From NCBI GenBank assembly GCA_024228555.1, contig JAAETI010000263.1, forward strand, positions 1 through 46,146: DNA of 46,146 nt, read 5' to 3'. Below are positions 39,455-46,146 of the stretch, piece by piece. Each line of letters starts with the position of its first letter. Position 1 is the stretch's first letter. The translations under genes were made by a program, and so were the position numbers. This DNA comes from a bacterium. GTDB lineage: Bacteria > Actinomycetota > Acidimicrobiia > Spongiisociales > UBA5794. The notes under the pieces are model-generated. The model saw only the letters and a program-made list of their open reading frames with translations. It searched no databases and was not told where the DNA came from.

Positions 39455-40258
39455 ATGGCAAAGCAGTACCACCTCCACACCGATTCAGGAGATGTCGCTC
39501 CCTATGTGCTGTTGCCGGGTGATCCCGGTCGCGTTGAGACGATTGCCTCGTTCTGGGACGAAGCCCACCATGTAGCCACCAACCGCGAATATGTCACGTA
39601 CACCGGTATCTACAAAGGAGCCCCGATTAGCTGCACATCGACGGGCATCGGTGCACCTTCGACGTCGATCGCAATGGAGGAACTGGCGCGCTGCGGTGCG
39701 ACGACGTTCTTTCGTGTCGGAACCTGCGGGACCTTCCTTGACGGGGTCGCCAACGGTGACATGGCGATCTTTGATTCAGCGGTGCGGCTCGACGGTGCTT
39801 CCCATGGTTATGCACCACCCGAGTATCCGGCCGTCGCCAGTCACGAGGTTGTGGCGGCTTCGGTTGCGGCTGCCGAGGCGCTTGGGCTCACCTATCACGT
39901 TGGGACCACTCGTTCCGCCGACACGTTCTATGCCAGGCACCCCCGCCCCGGGTCCTCGTACGGTGACTTCTGGCAAGGTTGGTGGCGCGATCACTTCGAG
40001 GATCTGAAGCGCCTCAACGTTTTGGGGGCGGAGATGGAAGCCAGCCTGATCTTCGTGTTGGCCAGGATATGGGGACTCCGCGCCGGCGGCGTAGCGGTAG
40101 TCCTCGACAATGTGCTCGAGGTCACCGCCGACGATGGGGAGTTTTATCCTGAGGAGCAGATCGAACACGGTGCCGACCACATCGAGCGTCTTGCCCATCT
40201 CGGCTGTGAGACGGTTCTTGCTCTCTTCGAGGCCGACAGGAAACGGGTCGTCTCGTAG
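39455..40258 (+). CDS. Uridine phosphorylase-like nucleoside phosphorylase
   Basis: 267-residue NP-I family phosphorylase: nucleoside + phosphate to base + ribose-1-phosphate. Motifs: LPGDPGRVETIAS (phosphate), STGIGAPSTSIAMEEL, RVGTCGTF and LGAEMEASLIF (ribose contacts). The GDPGR and GAPS patterns with Glu-Met-Glu are closest to uridine phosphorylases (Udp). Nucleoside specificity is inferred. ATG 39455 with GGGAG five bases before it. Its last codons and stop are part of the terminator hairpin at 40242-40272. Nucleosides released by the surface 5'-nucleotidase elsewhere in the window could be a source. Confidence 0.88.
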   Translation: MAKQYHLHTDSGDVAPYVLLPGDPGRVETIASFWDEAHHVATNREYVTYTGIYKGAPISCTSTGIGAPSTSIAMEELARCGATTFFRVGTCGTFLDGVANGDMAIFDSAVRLDGASHGYAPPEYPAVASHEVVAASVAAAEALGLTYHVGTTRSADTFYARHPRPGSSYGDFWQGWWRDHFEDLKRLNVLGAEMEASLIFVLARIWGLRAGGVAVVLDNVLEVTADDGEFYPEEQIEHGADHIERLAHLGCETVLALFEADRKRVVS

Positions 40259-40272
40259 CGAGACGACCCGTT
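40242..40272. terminator. 14-bp terminator hairpin with the stop codon in its loop
   Basis: AACGGGTCGTCTCG pairs exactly with CGAGACGACCCGTT, and the three-base loop is TAG, the stop codon of the phosphorylase gene. It lies between converging genes (aceA ends at 40284) and is symmetric enough to act on both strands. Confidence 0.85.
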
Positions 40273-40283
40273 CTCGGTTCGGG

Positions 40284-41561
40284 CTAGAACTGCTCCGACT
40301 CGGTGGAGCCTTCGAGAGCCAGTGTCGATGCCGTGCCGCCGCTGATCGTGGTGGAGACCGTATCGAAGTAACCGGCGCCGACTTCGCGCTGATGGCGAGT
40401 CGCTGTGTACCCCTGGTCCTCCATTGTGAACTCCTCTTCCTGGAGCTTGACGTATGCCGTCATTCCCTCGGAGGCGTAGCCGCGGGCCAGATCGAACATT
40501 GTGGCATTGAGCGCATGGAAGCCTGCCAGCGTTATGAACTGGAACCGGTAGCCCATTGCCCCTAGTTCCTTCTGGAATGAGGCGATCTGAGCGTCGTCGA
40601 GATGGGCCTTCCAGTTGAACGACGGTGAGCAGTTGTAGGCCAGCATTTGGTCCGGGTATTCCTTCTTGATGGCTTCAGCGAATTGCGCCGCCTCCTCGAG
40701 ATTGGGAAGAGCGGTCTCGCACCACAACAGATCGGCGTAGGGGGCGTACGCCAACCCGCGGGAGATGGCAGCCTCCATGCCGTTGCGGACCGTGAAGAAC
40801 CCCTCTGCCGTTCGCTCGCCGGTCACGAACTGACGGTCGCGCTCGTCGACGTCATTGGTGAGAAGAGTTGCTGCAAGCGAATCGGTGCGGGCGAGGATGA
40901 CCGTCGGAACGTTCATCACATCGGCGGCAAGGCGGGCCGAGGTGAGGGTGCGGATGTTCTGTGACGTTGGTATCAAGACCTTTCCGCCCATGTGGCCGCA
41001 CTTCTTTTCTGCCGCCAGCTGGTCCTCATAATGGATACCGGCCGCTCCTGCCGCTATGAAGTTCTTTGCAAGCTCAAACGCATTGAGCGTGCCACCGAAG
41101 CCGGCCTCGGCATCTGCGACGATCGGCAGCATGTAGTCGTGATTGCGGTTTCCCTCCGACCATTCCACCTCGTCCATCCTGAGAAAGGCGTTGTTGATGC
41201 GACGCACCAACGCCGGCGCAGAGTTGACCGGATACAGCGACTGGTCGGGATAGATTTGCTCGGCGAGATTGGCATCGCCTGCGACCTGCCAACCCGATAG
41301 ATAGATGGCTTTGAGACCTGCCTTGGCCATCTGCACGGCTTGCATCCCTGAGATTGCACCAAGCGAATTGATGTAGTCCTCGGTGCCGAGGAGATCCCAG
41401 AGCCGTTCGGATCCGCGGCGAGCGATTGTCTGCTCAACGGTGAACGAGCCCTGCAGGCGCACTACTTCCTCTGCGGTGTAGTCGCGTTTGGCGTTCTTCC
41501 AACGCGGGTTGTTGTCCCAATCCTCTTGGATGGCTGCGGTTCTTTGCTCAAAAGTGGTCAC
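40284..41561 (-). CDS. aceA: Isocitrate lyase
   Basis: Glyoxylate-shunt enzyme: isocitrate to glyoxylate + succinate; 425 residues. The catalytic loop KKCGHMGGK is near residue 187. Other hallmarks: [56 protein letters not shown] and YNCSPSFNW. This is the shorter bacterial form. It lies 22 bp behind aceB in the same direction, so the two form an operon that allows growth on acetate or fatty acids. Control by the RamB-like regulator is likely (see 43281). The stop sits next to a shared terminator. Confidence 0.97.
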   Translation of the reverse strand: MTTFEQRTAAIQEDWDNNPRWKNAKRDYTAEEVVRLQGSFTVEQTIARRGSERLWDLLGTEDYINSLGAISGMQAVQMAKAGLKAIYLSGWQVAGDANLAEQIYPDQSLYPVNSAPALVRRINNAFLRMDEVEWSEGNRNHDYMLPIVADAEAGFGGTLNAFELAKNFIAAGAAGIHYEDQLAAEKKCGHMGGKVLIPTSQNIRTLTSARLAADVMNVPTVILARTDSLAATLLTNDVDERDRQFVTGERTAEGFFTVRNGMEAAISRGLAYAPYADLLWCETALPNLEEAAQFAEAIKKEYPDQMLAYNCSPSFNWKAHLDDAQIASFQKELGAMGYRFQFITLAGFHALNATMFDLARGYASEGMTAYVKLQEEEFTMEDQGYTATRHQREVGAGYFDTVSTTISGGTASTLALEGSTESEQF

Positions 41562-41583
41562 TGTCTTCTCCTCCGATTGCTGG

Positions 41584-43161
41584 CTAACCGAGTAGTTCGT
41601 AGGCGGGCAGGGTCAGGAACTCCGGGAATTCGTCGCTCACGGCGACCTCCTCGAGGAGTTTGCGGGCTTCCTCGAATCTCCCGTTTGCGTAGTTGTCATC
41701 GCCGAATTCTCGTTTCATACGATCGAGCTCTTCGTCGGCAATCTGGTGGATGGTTGCGGCGGTGATTGGCGTTCCCTCGACTGTGGTGACATCGTTGTGC
41801 AGCCATTGCCAGAGCTGTGATCGCGAGATCTCTGCTGTTGCAGCGTCTTCCATCAGGTTGTAGATGCCTGCCGCACCGTTGCCACGCAGCCACGACGCCA
41901 GATATTGGATGGCCACATCGACGTTCATGCGAACACCGCCATCGGTGATGGTCGATCCCGGGACGCTTACATCGAGAAGAGCATCGGCATCTTCCACGAC
42001 GTCGTCACATTGCCGTTCGATCTGATTGGGATTGTCGCCGAGCACTTCGTCGAAGACCTCGGTGGCGAGTGCCACGAGGTCCGGGTGGGCAACCCAGGTT
42101 CCATCGTGACCGTTTCTCGATTCGAGTTCCTTGTCCTCGCGGACCTTGGCGAACGCCTTCTTGTTGATCTCCTCGTCGCGGCGACTTGGGATGAATGCCG
42201 CCATGCCTCCCATTGCATGGGCCCCGCGCTTGTGACAAGTCTTGATGAGCAGTTCGGTGTACGTCTTCATGAAGGGCACCTTCATCGTGACTTGAGCACG
42301 ATCGGGGAGGAGCATTTCCGGACGATTTCGGAACTTCTTGATCAGCGAGAACTGGTAGTCCCACCTGCCCGCATTGAGACCTGCAGAGTGGTCGCGCAAC
42401 TCGTAGAGGATCTCCTCCATCTCGAATGCCGCCAGGATCGTTTCGATGAGGACGGTCGCCCTGATAGTTCCGACGGGGATACCGAGCAGCTCTTGGGCAG
42501 CGACGAACACGTCGTTCCACAGACGAGCCTCGAGATGGCTCTCCAGCTTGGGCAGATAGAAGTAGGGGCCGCTTCCCCGCTGGATCAACTCGGCGGCATT
42601 GTGGAAGAAATACAGCCCGAAATCGAGAAGGCTCCCCGAGATTGCTTGGCCGTCGACAAGGACATGTCGCTCGACAAGATGCCAGCCGCGCGGCCGCACC
42701 ATCAACGTGGCGACTTCATCGTTCAGTCGGTATTGCCGGCCGTCCGGTGCGTCGAATTCGATGGTGCCGCGCACTGCATCCTTGAGATTGGACTGGCCGG
42801 TCATCATGTTCTCCCAGGTGGGGGAGGCGCTGTCCTCGAAGTCTGCCATGAAGACCCGGGCACCAGAGTTCAGTGCGTTGATCATCATCTTGCGTTCAAC
42901 GGGACCCGTGATTTCGACCCGTCGATCGAGTAAATCGGCGGTCGGCGCGGCTACCTGCCAATCGCCGGAACGAGCTTCGCTGGCCCCAGATAGGAACTCG
43001 GGGCGAATGCCGCTATCGAAGCGCTTCTGCAACTCACGGCGGGCGGCGAGGAGATCGAGGCGCCGCTGGTCAAAGCGACGGTGGATATCGGCAACGAATG
43101 AGAGCGCATCTTCGGTCAAGATCTCGTCGTAGCGCGGTGATCCAAGAATCTCAATGGCCAT
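41584..43161 (-). CDS. aceB: Malate synthase A
   Basis: Condenses glyoxylate with acetyl-CoA to malate, second step of the glyoxylate shunt; 525 residues, the length of form A. Features: [73 protein letters not shown] (catalytic Arg and Glu) and FGAGMGG-like [13 protein letters not shown]. The C-terminal domain, with [20 protein letters not shown] and [12 protein letters not shown], carries the catalytic Asp region. First gene of the aceBA operon. Its promoter region contains the candidate RamB box at 43209-43221, 48 bases upstream of the ATG. Confidence 0.97.
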   Translation of the reverse strand: MAIEILGSPRYDEILTEDALSFVADIHRRFDQRRLDLLAARRELQKRFDSGIRPEFLSGASEARSGDWQVAAPTADLLDRRVEITGPVERKMMINALNSGARVFMADFEDSASPTWENMMTGQSNLKDAVRGTIEFDAPDGRQYRLNDEVATLMVRPRGWHLVERHVLVDGQAISGSLLDFGLYFFHNAAELIQRGSGPYFYLPKLESHLEARLWNDVFVAAQELLGIPVGTIRATVLIETILAAFEMEEILYELRDHSAGLNAGRWDYQFSLIKKFRNRPEMLLPDRAQVTMKVPFMKTYTELLIKTCHKRGAHAMGGMAAFIPSRRDEEINKKAFAKVREDKELESRNGHDGTWVAHPDLVALATEVFDEVLGDNPNQIERQCDDVVEDADALLDVSVPGSTITDGGVRMNVDVAIQYLASWLRGNGAAGIYNLMEDAATAEISRSQLWQWLHNDVTTVEGTPITAATIHQIADEELDRMKREFGDDNYANGRFEEARKLLEEVAVSDEFPEFLTLPAYELLG

Positions 43162-43208
43162 GATCGGGTTCTCCTCGTTTGGTACCCCGATTCCAACATC
43201 AAACGAGC

Positions 43209-43221
43209 GGTTTGCAAAACC
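43209..43221. promoter_or_regulatory. Candidate RamB-type box between aceB and its regulator
   Basis: GGTTTGCAAAACC is a near-perfect palindrome that contains TTTGCAAA, the core I recall for RamB boxes in Corynebacterium. It lies 48 bases before the aceB ATG and 60 bases before the ATG of the RamB-like gene, suited to control both. Confidence 0.45.
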
Positions 43222-43280
43222 CTGTTGGGCGCAAGATCTACACTTATTATCGTTTCGTGTACAAATCGTGAGGATTCACA

Positions 43281-44726
43281 ATGAAAGATTCTATCGATCC
43301 CCTGGTTCTTGGTCATCGGGTGCGTTACTTCCGTCGGCGGGCGGGGATGACGCTTGATCAACTCGGTGAGTTGGTGGGCAAGCCGGCTCCATATCTGTCG
43401 ATGTTGGAGAACGGCAAGAGGGAACCACGGCTTGGTCTGATCAACGCCTTGGCCGAGGCTCTCGATGTCGGCGCCGCCGAGCTGCTGCTGCCCGATCCGC
43501 CAACCCGTCGCTCTCGTCTAGAAATCGGCGTTGCTCGTGCCCAGCAAGACCCGATCTACCGTGATCTCGAGCTTCCGCTTCTCAAGCCCCATGCCAAGCT
43601 GCCCGATACCGCGCTCGAGCACATACTCGGCCTGTTTGGTGAACTCAAAGGCAGGGCGCAGGCCACCATGGCCACTCGTGAGGAGGCCCGTATCGCCAAC
43701 TCCGATCTGCGTGCGGAGATGAGGCGAAGAGGCAACTACTTCGAGGAGATCGAAGAGATCGCTGCCGAAGCCGTGGCGGGGGCTGGCTACACCGGCGGTG
43801 GGTTCACCGAGGGGACGGTTCAGGCCATGGCCGCCCAGTTCGGGTTCACTGTTCATCGGTCCAGGGAGATCCCATCCGCGGTGCGGTCCCTCACCGACTT
43901 GCGCAACCGCAGGATCTACATCCCGCAACGTGACTCCATTTCGGTGCGGGCCAGTCGATCCGTTGTGCTGCAAACCCTCGGTCACTTTGCGCTCGATCAT
44001 CCCGAGCCACAGCACTTCGCAGATTTTCTCAGGCAGCGGGTCGAAGCCAACTACTTTGCGGGTGCCGCGCTCATGCCGGAGGTGACGTTGGCGCCATTCC
44101 TGCAACGAGCGAAATCCGAGCGCGATATCGCGGTGGAGGACATTCGTGATGCGTTCTATGTGTCGTACGAAATGGCCGCACATCGCTTCACCAACATGGC
44201 AACGAGACATTTGGACATACCTGTGCACTTCGTTCGGTCCGATGAGCTGGGGATCATCTGGAAGGCCTACGAGAACAACGATGTTCCCTTCCCGCACAAC
44301 TCGGTCGGCGCCATCGAAGGGCAGCGTCTCTGCCGTGAGTGGGGCACCCGACAAGCCTTCCGTTCCGACGATCGCTACTCGATACGTCACCAGTACACCG
44401 ACACGGTTGCGGGTACGTTCTGGTGCAGCACTCGGGTCGAAGACACAAGACATCCCCCGCATGCGATCACGGTGGGTGTTGGATTTAGCGATGCCCAGTA
44501 CTTCAGGGGCAGAGAAACCGACCACCGGTCGATCTCGCAATGCCCCGACGGTGTCTGCTGTCGGCAGCCAACCGAGGAGCTTGCGGCGCGCTGGGAAGGT
44601 TGGGCATTCCCTTCTGTCCGCCCCAATAGTCACGTGCTTGCGGCAATGCCGGTCGAGACCCTACCCGGGGTCGACACGACGGAGATCTACGAATTCCTGG
44701 ACAGACACAGCGCCCCGCCCGGGTAG
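43281..44726 (+). CDS. ramB: RamB-like XRE regulator of acetate/glyoxylate metabolism
   Basis: 481 residues with the RamB architecture: an XRE helix-turn-helix at ~10-65 (HRVRYFRRRAGMTLDQLGEL, KPAPYLSMLENGKREP), a middle ImmA/IrrE-like region at ~180-300, and a C-terminal DUF2083-type domain with paired Cys and Trp (FWCSTRVED, SQCPDGVCCRQPTEEL). At the metallopeptidase position the sequence is LGHFALDH, without HExxH, so it is probably a ligand sensor rather than a peptidase. In Corynebacterium RamB represses aceA and aceB; here the gene lies divergent from aceBA with a candidate box between. Five Cys in the C-terminal domain could bind a metal or sense redox. Confidence 0.88.
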   Translation: MKDSIDPLVLGHRVRYFRRRAGMTLDQLGELVGKPAPYLSMLENGKREPRLGLINALAEALDVGAAELLLPDPPTRRSRLEIGVARAQQDPIYRDLELPLLKPHAKLPDTALEHILGLFGELKGRAQATMATREEARIANSDLRAEMRRRGNYFEEIEEIAAEAVAGAGYTGGGFTEGTVQAMAAQFGFTVHRSREIPSAVRSLTDLRNRRIYIPQRDSISVRASRSVVLQTLGHFALDHPEPQHFADFLRQRVEANYFAGAALMPEVTLAPFLQRAKSERDIAVEDIRDAFYVSYEMAAHRFTNMATRHLDIPVHFVRSDELGIIWKAYENNDVPFPHNSVGAIEGQRLCREWGTRQAFRSDDRYSIRHQYTDTVAGTFWCSTRVEDTRHPPHAITVGVGFSDAQYFRGRETDHRSISQCPDGVCCRQPTEELAARWEGWAFPSVRPNSHVLAAMPVETLPGVDTTEIYEFLDRHSAPPG

Positions 44727-44780
44727 CGCTGTCGGATCGAGAGGCTGTTGCCACGATGTCGGTCTGCCTACAGTGGCGCC

Positions 44781-45203
44781 ATGAATGCAATGGTCGCAAT
44801 CGAGGTTCCGCTCGTCGGAGATCCGCGCCACAAGAATTGGGCGAAGGTCATCGACAATGTTGATGAAACCAAGTCGTCCGGCTGGGCATTCGATGGGGAG
44901 TTCATTGCTGCCGGCGGGATCCAAGATGTTCCGGTCGGATCGATTGTGATGGTCTACGGCGAGAAGGGATCGCGGGCAAACCCACAGATCGAGGCAAGCG
45001 TTTTTTTGGCCAACGGCGACGGGACCCTCTCGCATGAGCAGTCGGCGACCGGTCGGGCCTGGGCCCGCACTTTGCGTGATCGCGTTTCTGATCTTCTGAT
45101 CAGGAATGTCGAGCAACCGCTGTCTGGTGTGGACTGGGATGTTGATCTGATGCGATATCGCGACGATGCGATTGTCGAGGAGTTCCGACGCAGGAAGCTC
45201 TAG
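44781..45203 (+). CDS. Hypothetical protein
   Basis: 140 residues, no domain recognised. It begins MNAMVAIEVPLVGDPRHKNW and contains a strand-rich middle with QDVPVGSIVMVYGEKGS, followed by a helical end (RTLRDRVSDLL, RYRDDAIVEEFRRRKL). There is no signal or membrane segment. ATG 44781 or 44790 may be the start; neither has a strong ribosome site, and the frame is open from 44748. It sits between the RamB-like gene and an alpha/beta hydrolase 17 bp downstream, so it may be co-transcribed with the latter. Confidence 0.6.
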   Translation: MNAMVAIEVPLVGDPRHKNWAKVIDNVDETKSSGWAFDGEFIAAGGIQDVPVGSIVMVYGEKGSRANPQIEASVFLANGDGTLSHEQSATGRAWARTLRDRVSDLLIRNVEQPLSGVDWDVDLMRYRDDAIVEEFRRRKL

Positions 45204-45220
45204 ATTCGAGGGAGGACGAA

Positions 45221-46006
45221 ATGCCATACGCAGAGTTCGACGAGGTCCGACTACACATACGACAGGCGGGGTCCGGCCCTGTCGCGCTTTTCGTCCATGG
45301 CTTTCCCCTCGATTCCTCGATGTGGATTGACCAGTTGCATGCCCTGTCCGAGGTGCGGCGGTGCATCGCCGTCGACCTCCGTGGCTTTGGCCGCTCCTCA
45401 GCAGTAGACGGCTCCCCGCTACGGATGGAGGAGCTGGCCAATGATCTCGCCGGAGTTCTCGATCTAGTGTCCGAGGAGCGTGCGGACATCATCGGTTTCT
45501 CCATGGGGGGATATGCCGCGCTTGCCTTCGCCGAGATCTATCCGAAGCGGATGCGCACTCTTGCGCTGGTCGACACGAGATCCGGAGCCGATTCGGCAGA
45601 CGGGAAGGCTGGGCGCGACGCCATGGCACAGAAGCTTGTCGCCGACGGCAGGGCTGCGATCGCGGAACTCATGCAATCTGGGTTGCTTGGGCCGCAGGCA
45701 TCGATCGCGGCCCAAGCACGATTGCGCACAATGATCGAAAACTGCCCGTATGAGACGATCGTGGGTGCGCTTGGCGGAATGAGGGACCGTACCGACCGAA
45801 CCGAGGTGCTGGCCACAATCGATGTGCCCACAGCCGTAATCGTGGGACAAGACGATGGCGTGACGCCACCGGCCGAAGCAGAAGCGATGGCGGCCGCGAT
45901 TGGGGACGCAACGCTAACGATCGTTGCCGAGTCGGGGCACATGAGCCCCATTGAGCAGCCCGCCGCCGTCAACGATGCATTGCTGGAGCTCTTCAGCCGA
46001 GTGTGA
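45221..46006 (+). CDS. Alpha/beta hydrolase
   Basis: 261 residues. Oxyanion loop VHGFPLDSSMW, nucleophile elbow GFSMGG with Ser, acid Asp in VGQDDGVTPP and catalytic His in SGHMSP complete the triad. The compact form, without a large cap, is that of esterases and of 3-oxoadipate enol-lactonase-like enzymes, but the substrate cannot be inferred. GGGAGGACGAA gives a strong ribosome site before the ATG. There is no signal peptide, so it is cytosolic. Confidence 0.9.
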   Translation: MPYAEFDEVRLHIRQAGSGPVALFVHGFPLDSSMWIDQLHALSEVRRCIAVDLRGFGRSSAVDGSPLRMEELANDLAGVLDLVSEERADIIGFSMGGYAALAFAEIYPKRMRTLALVDTRSGADSADGKAGRDAMAQKLVADGRAAIAELMQSGLLGPQASIAAQARLRTMIENCPYETIVGALGGMRDRTDRTEVLATIDVPTAVIVGQDDGVTPPAEAEAMAAAIGDATLTIVAESGHMSPIEQPAAVNDALLELFSRV

Positions 46007-46044
46007 CTGCGGGTTGCGGCGGGGACCGTTCGGTTCGTAGTCTG

Positions 46045-46056
46045 CCCTGCGCAGGG
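46045..46056. promoter_or_regulatory. 12-bp palindrome before the transporter start
   Basis: CCCTGCGCAGGG is a perfect palindrome that ends four bases before the ATG at 46061 and contains part of its AGGGGG ribosome site. It could be an operator or a small hairpin that affects translation; it may also be chance in GC-rich DNA. Confidence 0.3.
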
Positions 46057-46060
46057 GGAC

Positions 46061-46146
46061 ATGAGTGAGGGAGTGGGCTTGAAGAACGACAAACGCACCA
46101 TTTTCGGATGGGCGATGTACGACTGGGCCAACTCGGCTTACATCAC
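46061..46146 (+). CDS. Start of an MFS (UMF1/Atg22-like) transporter, cut by the window
   Basis: Only the first ~28 codons are present. The sequence FGWAMYDWANSAYIT matches the N-terminal signature WxxYDWANSA of UMF1/Atg22-like major-facilitator permeases. Start: ATG 46061 with AGGGGG directly upstream, or a TTG at 46079 with GGGAG five bases before it. Substrate unknown. Confidence 0.7.
   Translation, partial: MSEGVGLKNDKRTIFGWAMYDWANSAYI

Noticed and set aside
41905-42933. Antisense frame of 342 codons opposite aceB
   Set aside because: Shadow of the conserved malate synthase gene without ribosome site or domain.
43518-44633. Antisense frame of 371 codons opposite the RamB-like gene
   Set aside because: No recognisable motif; the opposite strand encodes a clear XRE regulator.

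Overview
The window looks like chromosomal DNA of a high-GC actinobacterium, most likely of the class Acidimicrobiia (an inference, no search was run). The pointers are GC-rich codons with frequent GTG/TTG starts, a CofC-type enzyme of coenzyme F420 synthesis, a RamB-like regulator facing the glyoxylate-shunt genes, WYL and GntR regulators, and a cell-surface nucleotidase with SLH-like repeats carrying paired cysteines. Coding density is high and many neighbours overlap by 4-8 bases. No rRNA, intact tRNA, CRISPR array or insertion sequence is visible.

Layout. 1-2.4 kb is an accessory edge: a DUF4304-like protein, a MazEF-like toxin-antitoxin pair behind a perfect 14-bp palindrome, then a 3' fragment of a tRNA-Glu(CTC) gene with its terminator and a second degenerate copy of the same tRNA part, which looks like an integration scar. 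2.4-8.9 kb holds an epoxide-hydrolase-like enzyme divergent from a WYL regulator, two small membrane proteins, an archaeal-type phosphoglycerate kinase divergent from a DUF1015/SerK-like protein, and a GntR regulator. 9-12.2 kb holds a CDF metal exporter that seems to start at CTG, a fused relic of a peptide ABC transporter, histidine ammonia-lyase and a frameshifted cupin-like gene. 12.4-16.6 kb carries two large secreted proteins (M23 peptidase plus LVIVD repeats; SLH-like repeats plus 5'-nucleotidase) converging on a strong terminator.

17-20.4 kb is one leftward run with overlapping ends: VOC-type methylmalonyl-CoA epimerase, CofC, a PIG-L deacetylase, a decayed saccharopine-dehydrogenase-like gene and an SDR whose catalytic Tyr is Phe. 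Pyruvate kinase, an Nfu-N-like small protein and a VanW/PASTA wall protein follow. 24.4-29.6 kb is a possible functional cluster: a RecB/Cas4-like nuclease with four Fe-S cysteines, a coiled-coil protein with a second PD-(D/E)XK-like site, and two tandem dynamin-like GTPases. 29.6-33.3 kb has a diacylglycerol-kinase-like enzyme, a phosphoribosyltransferase, a single-domain response regulator and a P5C-type aldehyde dehydrogenase. 33.4-37.4 kb has two tandem zinc amidases for peptidoglycan, a membrane HD-GYP protein with an altered GYP loop, and a 29-residue peptide gene. 37.7-39.4 kb is a leftward trio of two rhodaneses and a nuclease-lamin-tail lipoprotein. A uridine-phosphorylase-like gene ends in a hairpin that carries its stop codon in the loop. 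aceB-aceA (glyoxylate shunt) lie divergent from a RamB-like regulator with a candidate box between them. The window ends with a small unknown protein, an alpha/beta hydrolase and the first codons of a transporter.

Functional themes are central carbon metabolism (pgk, pyk, aceA, aceB, epimerase, P5C dehydrogenase), cell-wall turnover, and several decayed genes that record recent loss.
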